Positions 51,258-59,965 of a stretch of 64,000 nt of DNA are shown here, piece by piece. This stretch comes from Cellulophaga omnivescoria (lineage in GTDB: Bacteria; Bacteroidota; Bacteroidia; Flavobacteriales; Flavobacteriaceae): assembly GCF_001999725.1 (NCBI RefSeq), contig NZ_MDDP01000001.1, positions 62,001 to 126,000 of the forward strand. The letters run 5' to 3'. Within the stretch, counting starts at the first letter, position 1; each line of letters opens with the position of its first letter. The notes below the pieces were generated by a model. That model saw nothing but the letters and a program-made list of their open reading frames with translations. It was not told where the DNA came from and did no database searches. The position numbers and the translations under genes are program-made.

Positions 51258-51963
51258 GAATACAAAGATACTATCTTACGCTATACTATTATTAATTTTT
51301 ACTGTTGGTTGCAACAACGCATCAAAAACACAACAAAAAGTTAAACAAACTGAAGTTAAAAAAGACACTGTTGCTATTGACAGTTCTAAAGTTACTAAAA
51401 AAGAAGAAAAATTTGTACTTACTGAAGAAAATGCAATACCTTTTTTTTACGAGTACAACAAAACATTAAAAGAAGATAAGGTAAAAATTACAACTAACCT
51501 TGGCAGTTTTACTCTTCAATTATTTGATAATGTGCCATACCACAAGGCTAACTTTATTTATCTAACAAAAAAAGGATATTTTAATGATACCTATTTTCAT
51601 AGAGTGGTTAAAAATTTCATTATTCAAGGCGGTAATGCCGACAATATTAAAACAGCAAAAAAAAGAGGTGAAATTGGCAGGTACCTATTACCACCAGATA
51701 CAAAAAAAGGGCACAAACATCATAGAGGTGTAATATCTATGCCTAGTAGTGAGAATGATAATCCGCATAAACTAGCTTCTCCTTACGAATTTTTTATTGT
51801 GGTAACCAAACCGGGATCATATCATCTAGATAAAGATTATACTCCTTTTGGTAAAGTTATTAAAGGTATGGATGTTGTAGATTTAATTAACAGGCAACCC
51901 GTAGGTGAAGGTGATTGGCCAAAAAAAAACATTTTTATTGTTAAAGCAGAGGTGGTAAATTAA
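51256..51963 (+). CDS. Peptidyl-prolyl cis-trans isomerase, cyclophilin-type lipoprotein
   Basis: ATG 51256 gives 235 residues and opens a lipoprotein signal (MNTKILSYAILLL, lipobox TVGC). A Lys/Val-rich linker (about 20-55) precedes the cyclophilin domain: VKITTNLGSFTLQLFDN, THKANFIYL-like YHKANFIYLTKKGYFND, FHRVVKNFIIQGG and the C-terminal GKVIKGMDVVDLI. It probably assists folding of exported proteins in the periplasm. It is divergent from the Nudix gene with no intergenic space and convergent with the TRIC gene by 4 bases. Confidence 0.93.
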   Translation: MNTKILSYAILLLIFTVGCNNASKTQQKVKQTEVKKDTVAIDSSKVTKKEEKFVLTEENAIPFFYEYNKTLKEDKVKITTNLGSFTLQLFDNVPYHKANFIYLTKKGYFNDTYFHRVVKNFIIQGGNADNIKTAKKRGEIGRYLLPPDTKKGHKHHRGVISMPSSENDNPHKLASPYEFFIVVTKPGSYHLDKDYTPFGKVIKGMDVVDLINRQPVGEGDWPKKNIFIVKAEVVN

Positions 51964-52583
51964 TTATTTTTATGCTCTACAGGAGGATAAATTGTAGGTA
52001 AGGCTATTTTAAATTTAACTGCAAGCAAACGCACAGTTATAACAATTAAAATGCAAATAACGTGTATGTAATTTGGTTTAATTGGTAACTTAATAAGTAA
52101 AAAGTAACTACTAGCCCCTATTATACAAGCTGTTGCGTATACCTCTTTTCTAAATATAACAGGTATTTCATTACATAAAATATCTCTTATAACACCTCCA
52201 AAACATGCGGTTATTGTACCAACAACAACACACATTACCGGTAACAAGTTTGCATCTAACCCTTTTTCTACACCAGCTAAAGTATACAATCCAATACCAA
52301 TAGTATCAAACAAAAACAAAGACGTTCTTAAGTATTTTAATTGTTTTCTAAACAATATAGATAAAACTACTGTAATTAAAATGGTGTAAATATAAATTGG
52401 CTGTAGTAGCCAAGTTACTGGTGTATTTCCTAATAATAAATCACGTAAAGTACCACCTCCAACAGCCGTTACAAAGGCAACTATAAAAACCCCAAAAGGG
52501 TCTAGCTTTTTATCCATTGCAACTAAAACACCAGATATAGCAAATGCTATGGTTCCTAAAATATCTATAACCAAATAAAACAT
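51960..52583 (-). CDS. TRIC-type channel family membrane protein (UPF0126, YicG-like)
   Basis: The 207-residue protein has two copies of a three-helix unit, each with a Gly-rich motif: AVGGGTLRDLLLG near 39-51 and ACFGGVIRDIL near 125-135. This is the pattern of the bacterial trimeric intracellular cation (TRIC) channel family. Seven membrane segments are visible. Relatives conduct potassium or other monovalent cations in vitro. It lies 3 bases before the RDD gene stop and overlaps the isomerase gene end by 4 bases. Confidence 0.9.
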   Translation of the reverse strand: MFYLVIDILGTIAFAISGVLVAMDKKLDPFGVFIVAFVTAVGGGTLRDLLLGNTPVTWLLQPIYIYTILITVVLSILFRKQLKYLRTSLFLFDTIGIGLYTLAGVEKGLDANLLPVMCVVVGTITACFGGVIRDILCNEIPVIFRKEVYATACIIGASSYFLLIKLPIKPNYIHVICILIVITVRLLAVKFKIALPTIYPPVEHKNN

Positions 52584-52586
52584 ATG

Positions 52587-53303
52587 CTATAATTCTTGTG
52601 TGTAGTAAATGTAATCTTTTATAACAGTGTCTACAAAATCTAAAGGTTTTTGAGTTGTAGTTATATTGGTTACTTCTTTTATTTTATTAGATAAAGTTAC
52701 AATTACATTATGATCTCCGTTACGTTTTGCAGAAGAGTACAACTCTTTTATGGTTTGCATTTCTGGATCTTTAAAAACAGTAACTTGTGGGTAACTTGGC
52801 TTGTACATTTCTGGCAAGTTAGCAAGCATTGTGTCTTGCAATTTTACTTTTTTCTTTTCAGTAATTACTGTAGTACCAGCTGCTATATCTCCCAAACGCT
52901 GCCCGTTACCTCTTAATAAAATTGTAAGTACTGCAACACCTCCTGTAGACAAGGCAACATCTACAATACGCATAATCCAACGTATAAAATAACTAGAGAA
53001 ATTTGGCTTAGAACCATCTAATTTAACTACTCTAATAGACATTATTTTTTTACCTACCGTAGAGCCATTCATGAAATACTCTAGCATTAAATAGTAGAAG
53101 AAAGATGGCAATGTTACAATTAAATATAAATGCCACATGTCTTCAAAAGCTAAGTTCATATATACCAGTAAAAGAATCATTAGCAACGTATAAACAAAAA
53201 TAACAATGCTATCTATAATATAGGCTAGCATCCTATCACCCAAATGTGCAGCATTTTGATGAATGCTAATATTTTGAGCTGTTTCTATTTGAATTTCGTT
53301 CAT
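52587..53303 (-). CDS. RDD family membrane protein
   Basis: The 238-residue protein has three or four membrane segments (about 30-50, 58-75 and 110-130) with the family Arg in GDRMLAYIIDSIV and the RDD pair later in the protein (RWIMRIVDV). The C-terminal cytoplasmic part (about 150-238) is unassigned. RDD proteins are poorly characterised. Its gene faces away from the SpoIIM-DUF58 operon starting 34 bases away, an arrangement frequently seen in Bacteroidota. Confidence 0.88.
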   Translation of the reverse strand: MNEIQIETAQNISIHQNAAHLGDRMLAYIIDSIVIFVYTLLMILLLVYMNLAFEDMWHLYLIVTLPSFFYYLMLEYFMNGSTVGKKIMSIRVVKLDGSKPNFSSYFIRWIMRIVDVALSTGGVAVLTILLRGNGQRLGDIAAGTTVITEKKKVKLQDTMLANLPEMYKPSYPQVTVFKDPEMQTIKELYSSAKRNGDHNVIVTLSNKIKEVTNITTTQKPLDFVDTVIKDYIYYTQEL

Positions 53304-53337
53304 ATTTTAGTTTCTTTGGTACAAATCTTAAAAGCCA

Positions 53338-54306
53338 ATGCGCGAAGCTGCCTTTGTAAAGCAAAATAAAGACAAATGGACTACTTTTGAAAGTGTCCTG
53401 GCAAAGAAAACGGAAATTGACCCAAACAAATTGTCTGATTTGTATATAGAAATTACCGATCACCTTAGCTATGCTAAGACTTTTTACCCTGGCAGCAACA
53501 CTGCTTTTTTTTTAAATTCTTTGGCTTCAGAGGCACATCAAAAGATTTATAAAACAAAAAAAGAGCCAAAAAACAGAATAATCAGCTTTTGGAAAACAGA
53601 ATTTCCTACACTATTTTATCACAATCGTCGTGAATTACTAATTGCATTTCTTGTTTTCACTTTTTTTTCTGCAGTAGGAGTTTTCTCTGCTGCTAATGAT
53701 GGAGATTTTGTTAGATCTTTTTTAGGTGATTCATATGTAAATATGACCTTAGAAAATATTGCTAATGATGACCCTATGGCTGTGTACAAACAACAGAGTG
53801 AATTTAAAATGTTTTTAGGTATAACCATCAATAATATAAAAGTTGCAATTATGGCTTTTATTTATGGAATTTTACTTGGCATTGGATCTCTATTTATTAT
53901 GATGCAAAATGGTATTATGCTAGGTAGTTTTCAGTATATGTTTTATGAAAAAGGCCTGCTTTGGGAGTCTGCACGTACAATTTGGATTCATGGTACTATA
54001 GAAATATCTGTAATTATAATTGCTGGCTGTGCCGGACTTGTTTTAGCTAAAGGAATTCTTTTCCCAGGGACATATACAAGGTTAGAATCTTTTAAACGAG
54101 GAACTGTAAACGGCCTAAAAATAATGCTATCCACAGTACCTTTCTTTATCATTGCTGGATTTTTAGAAGGCTTTGTAACCAGACATACAGAAATGCCAGA
54201 CTGGCTTGCAATATTAATTATAACAAGCTCGTTAGCTTTAATTTTATATTATTACGTTATTTACCCTTATTTATTACACAAAAAAACCAACCATGCAGAA
54301 CAATAA
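53338..54306 (+). CDS. SpoIIM (DUF95)-family membrane protein
   Basis: The 322-residue protein has a soluble N-terminal helical region (1-95) and then about six membrane segments. The DUF95/SpoIIM core lies near 160-300, with NNIKVAIMAFIYGILLGIGSL and IWIHGTIEISVIIIAGCAGL. In Bacillus SpoIIM acts at the septal peptidoglycan during engulfment; this organism does not sporulate, so the role must differ. It is the first gene of a six-gene unit; it overlaps the next gene by 14 bases. Confidence 0.9.
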   Translation: MREAAFVKQNKDKWTTFESVLAKKTEIDPNKLSDLYIEITDHLSYAKTFYPGSNTAFFLNSLASEAHQKIYKTKKEPKNRIISFWKTEFPTLFYHNRRELLIAFLVFTFFSAVGVFSAANDGDFVRSFLGDSYVNMTLENIANDDPMAVYKQQSEFKMFLGITINNIKVAIMAFIYGILLGIGSLFIMMQNGIMLGSFQYMFYEKGLLWESARTIWIHGTIEISVIIIAGCAGLVLAKGILFPGTYTRLESFKRGTVNGLKIMLSTVPFFIIAGFLEGFVTRHTEMPDWLAILIITSSLALILYYYVIYPYLLHKKTNHAEQ

Positions 54307-55177
54307 TTATGTAGAGTTTAAAAAGAAAAGAGACTTAGGTGAGATTTTAGGAGATACTTTTGCTTTTTTAAGAACTCAGTTAAAACCTTTTTTTAATACT
54401 TTCTTTAAAATTGCCGGACCCTATTTAGTAATATTTTTAATTTGCAATGCCTTTTATGCTTATACGGTAGGAGGGCTAATGAATTTTAATATTGAAAGCT
54501 CTAACGAAGTAACTAATGTTTTAATGATTTTTGTTGCTGCATTGGTATTTATTTTATCTATGGGAGCAGCTTATGCAATGGCACAGTCTGTTACCTTACA
54601 TTATATAAAAAATTATGTAGAAAATAATGGAGTAATAAATTTTGACAAAATTAAATCTGAGGTTTACAGCACATTCTGGAAATTTATTGGATTAGCTTTT
54701 TTAGTTGGTATATGTATTATTATTGGATTTATGCTTTGTTTAATACCAGGAATATATTTGTATGTACCTCTAACCTTATCTTTTAGTATTTTAATTTTTA
54801 ATAAAAAACCTGTTGGTGATGCTTTTAGCTATAGTTTTACACTAATTAAAGATTATTGGTGGATAACATTTGCCACTATGCTTGTTGTTGGTATTGTTGT
54901 TGCCGTAGCAGGTTACGCATTTAGTGTACCTTCTGCAATTTATATGTATGCAAAAATGGGCGTATTTTCTGCAGAAATAGACCCTAGTAATATGGGAGGC
55001 ACTTTATTAGACCCAATAGGAATAGCAATAAATACTATAACGGCTTTATTTCAATATCTATTAAGTATTATAACTGTTGTTGCTGGCGCTTTTATATATT
55101 TTGATTTAAACGAAAGAAAAAATTTAACGGGTACTATGGAGCGTATTCAAAATTTGGGTAATTCTACCAATCTTTAA
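54293..55177 (+). CDS. Polytopic membrane protein in the MoxR/DUF58 operon
   Basis: The 294-residue protein has six membrane segments and a soluble start (about 1-30, LGDTFAFLRTQLKPFFN). Its pattern of long loops and an amphipathic lead helix before the first segment resembles the membrane part of YciC/GPDPase_memb-type proteins, but I am not certain. It overlaps the SpoIIM gene by 14 bases and is 1 base from the DUF4129 gene, so coexpression is nearly sure. The function is unknown. Confidence 0.7.
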   Translation: MQNNNYVEFKKKRDLGEILGDTFAFLRTQLKPFFNTFFKIAGPYLVIFLICNAFYAYTVGGLMNFNIESSNEVTNVLMIFVAALVFILSMGAAYAMAQSVTLHYIKNYVENNGVINFDKIKSEVYSTFWKFIGLAFLVGICIIIGFMLCLIPGIYLYVPLTLSFSILIFNKKPVGDAFSYSFTLIKDYWWITFATMLVVGIVVAVAGYAFSVPSAIYMYAKMGVFSAEIDPSNMGGTLLDPIGIAINTITALFQYLLSIITVVAGAFIYFDLNERKNLTGTMERIQNLGNSTNL

Positions 55178-55178
55178 T

Positions 55179-55916
55179 ATGCAAAAGCTTCTTTTTTCTT
55201 TACTTATTTGCATTACGTTTTCCTTATCTGCGTACAGTTTTCAAGACTCTACCAAGGTAGATTATGATGATGCTTCTATCCCTGTACAGAAAATTACAGA
55301 AGAAGATTTACAATCCTATAAAGATGACTCTAGTTATAATTACACCTTAGAAAAAGCAGATAACTCTTGGTGGGAAAAATTTAAAACTTGGTTATACTCT
55401 TACTGGTTGCGCTTTTTTCAATGGCTATTTGGAGGTGAAAAAGCTGTTGGCTATTTGTCTGTTTTTTTAGGACTATTACCATATTTGCTGCTGGTTATTT
55501 TAATTGTAGTTGCTGTACTCTTCTTTTTAAAAACAAATATGAACAGCATAAGCTTATCTAAAAAGAACAAGAGTGCCGTTACATTATCTGAAGAAGAAAA
55601 CATTATAAAAAATGAAGATATTCAGCAGTTAATAAAAAATGCATTAGAAGATAAAAACTACAGGTTAGCCATTAGATATTACTACTTGTATATTTTAAAA
55701 ATAATGAGTGAAAAAGATCTTATAGACTGGCAATTACAAAAAACTAATGATGATTACCAAAAAGAATTAAGCAACTCTACTTACGCCAAACCTTTTGTAA
55801 CTATAACTAGGTTATATGATTATATTTGGTATGGAGATTTTGCCATAGACGAACCAAAATACAATAAAGCAGCTGCGGAGTTTATTAAACTACAAAATAG
55901 TATTACCAAAAAGTGA
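55179..55916 (+). CDS. DUF4129 domain protein, single-pass membrane
   Basis: The 245-residue protein has a signal peptide (1-21), an outer segment of about 70 residues with aromatic SWWEKFKTWLYSYW, one membrane segment (about 96-118) and a C-terminal cytoplasmic DUF4129 region (about 140-245: ALEDKNYRLAIRYYYLYIL). DUF4129 occurs next to transglutaminase, MoxR and DUF58 genes in many bacteria. Its end overlaps the next gene by 4 bases (GTGA). The role is unknown. Confidence 0.85.
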   Translation: MQKLLFSLLICITFSLSAYSFQDSTKVDYDDASIPVQKITEEDLQSYKDDSSYNYTLEKADNSWWEKFKTWLYSYWLRFFQWLFGGEKAVGYLSVFLGLLPYLLLVILIVVAVLFFLKTNMNSISLSKKNKSAVTLSEEENIIKNEDIQQLIKNALEDKNYRLAIRYYYLYILKIMSEKDLIDWQLQKTNDDYQKELSNSTYAKPFVTITRLYDYIWYGDFAIDEPKYNKAAAEFIKLQNSITKK

Positions 55917-57124
55917 TAAAAAAAGGAAAATCATACATAATAATTTTAGTAGTAACATTTGTTGCTTACTTAGCTTTGGAATACAACAAACCAAAAGAAG
56001 TTAATTGGTTCCCCTCTTTTACTACACACCATAAAATACCATTTGGAACAAAGGTTTTTAATGATATTTTAGAAAAAAGATTAGGTGATAAAATAACCGC
56101 AGTACAAGAACCTCCTTATATTTTTTTAAATAAAAACAACAATATTTCTGGCACTTATGTTTTAATAAACAATACCCTAGATATAGACAAAAGTGAAGTT
56201 AAAAAACTTTTAGAGTGGACCGCCAAAGGAAATACACTATACTTAGCTGGCTCTAGTTTTAGTCAAGCTTTAAAAGATGAGCTTAATTTTAGCACAAAAA
56301 CACTTTATACAAATGATATAAATCATCACTTTTATATGCAGTTGGTTAATCCTTTTTTAAAAAGTGGTAAACCTATAGTGTTTAGTAAAAAATCTGATGT
56401 AACTTATTTTTCTAAAATAGATACATTAAATACCAAAGTATTAGGAGTTATAGATAATTTTGAAACCATATCTATAAAAAATGCAAATATTATAAAACAG
56501 AATTACGGAGACGGAACTATTATTTTAAATCATTTCCCTTATGCATTTACCAATTATTTTATTTTAGAAAATAAAAATAATACAGATTTTACATCTTCTT
56601 TATTGGCTTATATAGATACTACTAAAAATGTGTATATAGATAATCATCATAAAACAGGCAAAACATTTTACACTTCACCAATGCGCATATTTTTAAGTGC
56701 TAAAGAATTAAAATGGGCCTATTACATAGCCCTAATTGGTGCTTTATTTTATGTGTTTTTTGAAGGAAAAAGAAAACAACGAGCTATACCTGTGGTTACC
56801 CCTTTAAAAAATCAGACTTTGGCATTTACACGTACCATAGCAGATATGTATTATCAAAAAAACAGGCAAAAAGAAATTGCAGAACATAAGATTAACTTTT
56901 TTATGGATTTTGTACGATCTAAATTTCATGTAAATACTTTAGAAAAGAATGATGATTTTTACAATACAGTCTCCGCAAGAAGTTTTCATACAAAAGAAGA
57001 AATTAAAAATTTATTTCTTTTTTTAGATAATCTTATGAATAAACACAGCATAACTAATGACGAGCTGTTAGCATTAGATAAAAAAATAGAACAATTTAAA
57101 GACAAAGCAAATGGAAGCAAATAA
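55913..57124 (+). CDS. DUF4350 domain membrane protein
   Basis: The 403-residue protein starts at GTG 55913. It has an N-terminal membrane anchor (about 6-24), an outer DUF4350 domain (about 40-250) with an alpha/beta fold resembling GATase1-like domains (LLEWTAKGNTLYLAGSSF, IILNHFPYAFTNY), a second membrane segment (about 263-280) and a helical cytoplasmic tail. DUF4350 is often fused or adjacent to MoxR/DUF58 systems. It overlaps the MoxR gene by 14 bases. Confidence 0.85.
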   Translation: MIKKGKSYIIILVVTFVAYLALEYNKPKEVNWFPSFTTHHKIPFGTKVFNDILEKRLGDKITAVQEPPYIFLNKNNNISGTYVLINNTLDIDKSEVKKLLEWTAKGNTLYLAGSSFSQALKDELNFSTKTLYTNDINHHFYMQLVNPFLKSGKPIVFSKKSDVTYFSKIDTLNTKVLGVIDNFETISIKNANIIKQNYGDGTIILNHFPYAFTNYFILENKNNTDFTSSLLAYIDTTKNVYIDNHHKTGKTFYTSPMRIFLSAKELKWAYYIALIGALFYVFFEGKRKQRAIPVVTPLKNQTLAFTRTIADMYYQKNRQKEIAEHKINFFMDFVRSKFHVNTLEKNDDFYNTVSARSFHTKEEIKNLFLFLDNLMNKHSITNDELLALDKKIEQFKDKANGSK

Positions 57125-58097
57125 CGATATCAATTTTGATAATAGAATACCTCTAGAGGATTTAAAAAATGCTGTAACAGGTATTAAACAAGAGCTGGCT
57201 AAAGTAATTATTGGTCAAGACCGTTTTGTAGAGTTATTAATTGTTTCGCTTTTAGTAGATGGCCACGTGTTAATTGAAGGTGTTCCTGGAATTGCAAAAA
57301 CCGTTACTGCTAAATTATTTGCTAAAACTTTAAAAACCGATTTTAGTCGCATACAGTTTACTCCAGATCTTATGCCTAGTGATATTTTGGGTACTTCTAT
57401 TTTTAACGTTAAATCTTCTGAGTTTGAATTTAAAAAAGGGCCCATTTTCTCTAACATTATTTTAATTGATGAAATAAACAGAGCTCCTGCTAAAACACAA
57501 GCCGCTTTGTTTGAAATTATGGAAGAAACACAAGTTACTATGGATGGCAAAACATACAAAATGGAAGCTCCGTTTATGGTTTTAGCCACCCAAAACCCTA
57601 TAGAACAAGAAGGCACATACGCATTACCAGAGGCACAATTAGACCGTTTTTTATTTAAAATAAAAGTAGAGTACCCAACCTTAGAAGAAGAAATAAAAAT
57701 AATTACAACTCATCATGAACGTAAAGGAGCTAAACCACAAACATTAATTAATGATATACTCTCACCAGCTAAATTAAAAGAGTATAAAAAAAATATACAA
57801 GATGTAATTGTAGAAGCTAAAATTTTACGTTACATAGCAGAAATAATATCTAAAACTCGTAATCATCCACACTTATACCTTGGTGGTTCTCCTAGAGCCT
57901 CTTTAGCTACCTTAAACGCCGCTAAGGCTTTTGCTGCTATTAATGGTAGAGATTTTGTTACTCCAGAAGATGTAAAAAAGGCGTTAGAGCCTGTGCTAAA
58001 CCACAGAGTAATTTTAACTCCAGAACGCGAAATGGAAGGTATGACAACAGAAAGTGTTGTGCATATGATAATTGAATCTGTAGAAATACCTAGATAA
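57111..58097 (+). CDS. MoxR-family AAA+ ATPase
   Basis: The 328-residue ATPase has Walker A GVPGIAKTVTAKLF near 60, Walker B ILIDEINRAPAKTQAALFE near 123 and a sensor ATQNPIEQEGTYALPEAQ, all typical of MoxR proteins. The C-terminal lid includes LGGSPRASLATLNAAKAF. MoxR ATPases act as chaperones that fit cofactors or assemble complexes with VWA-domain partners; the DUF58 protein encoded 6 bases downstream is the likely partner. The subgroup cannot be settled by eye. Confidence 0.95.
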   Translation: MEANNDINFDNRIPLEDLKNAVTGIKQELAKVIIGQDRFVELLIVSLLVDGHVLIEGVPGIAKTVTAKLFAKTLKTDFSRIQFTPDLMPSDILGTSIFNVKSSEFEFKKGPIFSNIILIDEINRAPAKTQAALFEIMEETQVTMDGKTYKMEAPFMVLATQNPIEQEGTYALPEAQLDRFLFKIKVEYPTLEEEIKIITTHHERKGAKPQTLINDILSPAKLKEYKKNIQDVIVEAKILRYIAEIISKTRNHPHLYLGGSPRASLATLNAAKAFAAINGRDFVTPEDVKKALEPVLNHRVILTPEREMEGMTTESVVHMIIESVEIPR

Positions 58098-58103
58098 TAC
58101 TAC

Positions 58104-59435
58104 ATGCGCTTTTTAAAATCGTTTTACATACACAATACCTTTTTCTGGTACCTAGCCATACTATCAGCAATGTTTATGACATCATACTGGTACAAATGGC
58201 TATACCCTATTGCGTGGATTTGTACTATGGTTTTATTAGCAATGTTTTTGTTTGATGTTGTTTTACTTTACGCCACAAAAAACAGTGTAAAGGCAAGCAG
58301 AAGCTTACCTCAAAAATTATCAAACAGTGACCATAACCCTATTGTTATGGAATTTATTAGCACATACGATTTTAAAACGGGTATTACTGTAGTAGAGGAA
58401 TTACCTATTCAATTTCAAAAAAGAGATTTTAAATACAACACCATACTTACTAAAAAGGAACCTAAAATTTTTGAGTATACAGTTAGACCCGTAGAACGTG
58501 GAGAATATTACTTTGGTAATTTAAATATTTATGCCTCTTCTCCCCTACGCATAGTAAAACGTAGGTTCTTGTATTTAAAGAACCAAGTGGTACCTGTTTA
58601 CCCGTCTATTATACAAATGCAGAAATATGATTTTTTAGCTATTAGCAATAAATTATCTGAATTTGGAATGAAAAAAATTAGACGCATTGGTCATACTCAA
58701 GAGTTTGAGCAAATTAAAGAGTACGTTGCAGGAGACGATTTTAGAACAATAAATTGGAAAGCAACTGCCAAAAGCAACCAATTAATGGTAAACCAATACC
58801 AAGATGAAAAATCGCAACCTATTTATTCTGTTATAGATACTGGTAGGGTAATGAAAATGCCTTTTAATGGTCTAAAACTGTTAGATTATGCAATAAATAG
58901 CACACTTGCATTTTCTAATGTAGCGCTAAAAAAAAATGATAAAACCGGGATGATATCATTCTCTAAAAACATAGAGACTTTTTTACCTGCTGTACAAAAA
59001 CCAACTTATTTAAACTCTATCCTAGAAAAGCTTTACAATATTTCTACAGAGTACACAGACTCAGATTTTGGATTGCTTTACGCGCATATTAAAAGAAAAG
59101 TAAATCACAGAAGTTTATTACTGCTATACACAAATTTTGAGCACATTACAGCTATGCGTAGGCAACTACCTTTTTTACTTGCCATTGCCAAAAAGCACGT
59201 TTTAGTTGTTGTGTTTTTTGAAAATACTGAGCTAGAAGAACTCATAAATACTAGTGCCAATGACTTACAAGGTATTTACCACAAAACTATTGCAGAAAAA
59301 TTTAGTATGGATAAAAAATTAATGCAAAAAGAACTGCAGCAATACGGTATACAAACTATACTTACCAAGCCGGAAGAACTAACAATTAATACTATAAATA
59401 AATATTTAGAAATTAAGGCAAGAGGTTTGTTGTAA
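58104..59435 (+). CDS. DUF58 domain protein (VWA-like partner of MoxR)
   Basis: The 443-residue protein has two N-terminal membrane segments (about 14-31 and 35-57), a beta-rich middle and the DUF58 core with GDDFRTINWKATAKSNQLMV near 220, just ahead of a VWA-like fold (PIYSVIDTGRVM with the metal-site-like aspartate). It ends in a helical region. DUF58 proteins are membrane-anchored partners of MoxR ATPases. It is the last gene of the operon; I see no terminator in the 207 bases that follow. Confidence 0.93.
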   Translation: MRFLKSFYIHNTFFWYLAILSAMFMTSYWYKWLYPIAWICTMVLLAMFLFDVVLLYATKNSVKASRSLPQKLSNSDHNPIVMEFISTYDFKTGITVVEELPIQFQKRDFKYNTILTKKEPKIFEYTVRPVERGEYYFGNLNIYASSPLRIVKRRFLYLKNQVVPVYPSIIQMQKYDFLAISNKLSEFGMKKIRRIGHTQEFEQIKEYVAGDDFRTINWKATAKSNQLMVNQYQDEKSQPIYSVIDTGRVMKMPFNGLKLLDYAINSTLAFSNVALKKNDKTGMISFSKNIETFLPAVQKPTYLNSILEKLYNISTEYTDSDFGLLYAHIKRKVNHRSLLLLYTNFEHITAMRRQLPFLLAIAKKHVLVVVFFENTELEELINTSANDLQGIYHKTIAEKFSMDKKLMQKELQQYGIQTILTKPEELTINTINKYLEIKARGLL

Positions 59436-59642
59436 AAAACTAGCGAATATTATTTTTTCTGGTTAAAAAAACAGTCAAATTTTACTTAATTAAAGTCTAC
59501 TTATATTTAAAATGCAATATAGAGTTACTGTAAAAGAACCACTTACATGTTTGTGTTAAAAAAAATACTACAAAAACAGGTTTTAAAATAAAAATTCTTT
59601 ATTTTTCCGTATATTATATATTTTAAACCTGAATTAAAATTT

Positions 59643-59873
59643 ATGCTACAAACTAACTACCAAAAAATATATAGCGGAAACCAATTTAATGTAAAGTCTA
59701 TTTTAGAAAAGTTATTACAAATTAATATAGAAGGCGTTGTAAAAGACGAGTCCGAGTCTGGAAGACTAGCTGGTTTTGCATCTGCCATTCCTGGGGAACA
59801 AGATTTGTATGTACATAATGATGAAGTAAAAAAAGCTTTAGAAATAGTAAACAACCATTTTAAAGAATTATAA
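59643..59873 (+). CDS. DUF2007 domain protein
   Basis: The 76-residue protein matches the short DUF2007 family of putative signal-transducing proteins: YQKIYSGNQFNVKSILEKLL then a Gly-Ala-rich GFASAIPGEQDLYVHNDE and the helix KKALEIVNNHFKEL. The fold is related to PII-like ferredoxin alpha/beta domains. There is no catalytic motif. The 207 bases before it are AT-rich and hold an inverted repeat (59577-59631) that might form a leader hairpin. Confidence 0.85.
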   Translation: MLQTNYQKIYSGNQFNVKSILEKLLQINIEGVVKDESESGRLAGFASAIPGEQDLYVHNDEVKKALEIVNNHFKEL

Positions 59874-59965
59874 CCGCTACACTTATTTTTTAACTAAAAT
59901 AAGTTGATAAAATACTTAATACCTTACAAAAATTACTTATTTTTAAAGTAGGTATTTATTTACAT

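Noticed and set aside
51235-51963. TTG start of the cyclophilin lipoprotein
   Set aside because: ATG 51256 begins a clean signal peptide; the extra seven residues would spoil it.
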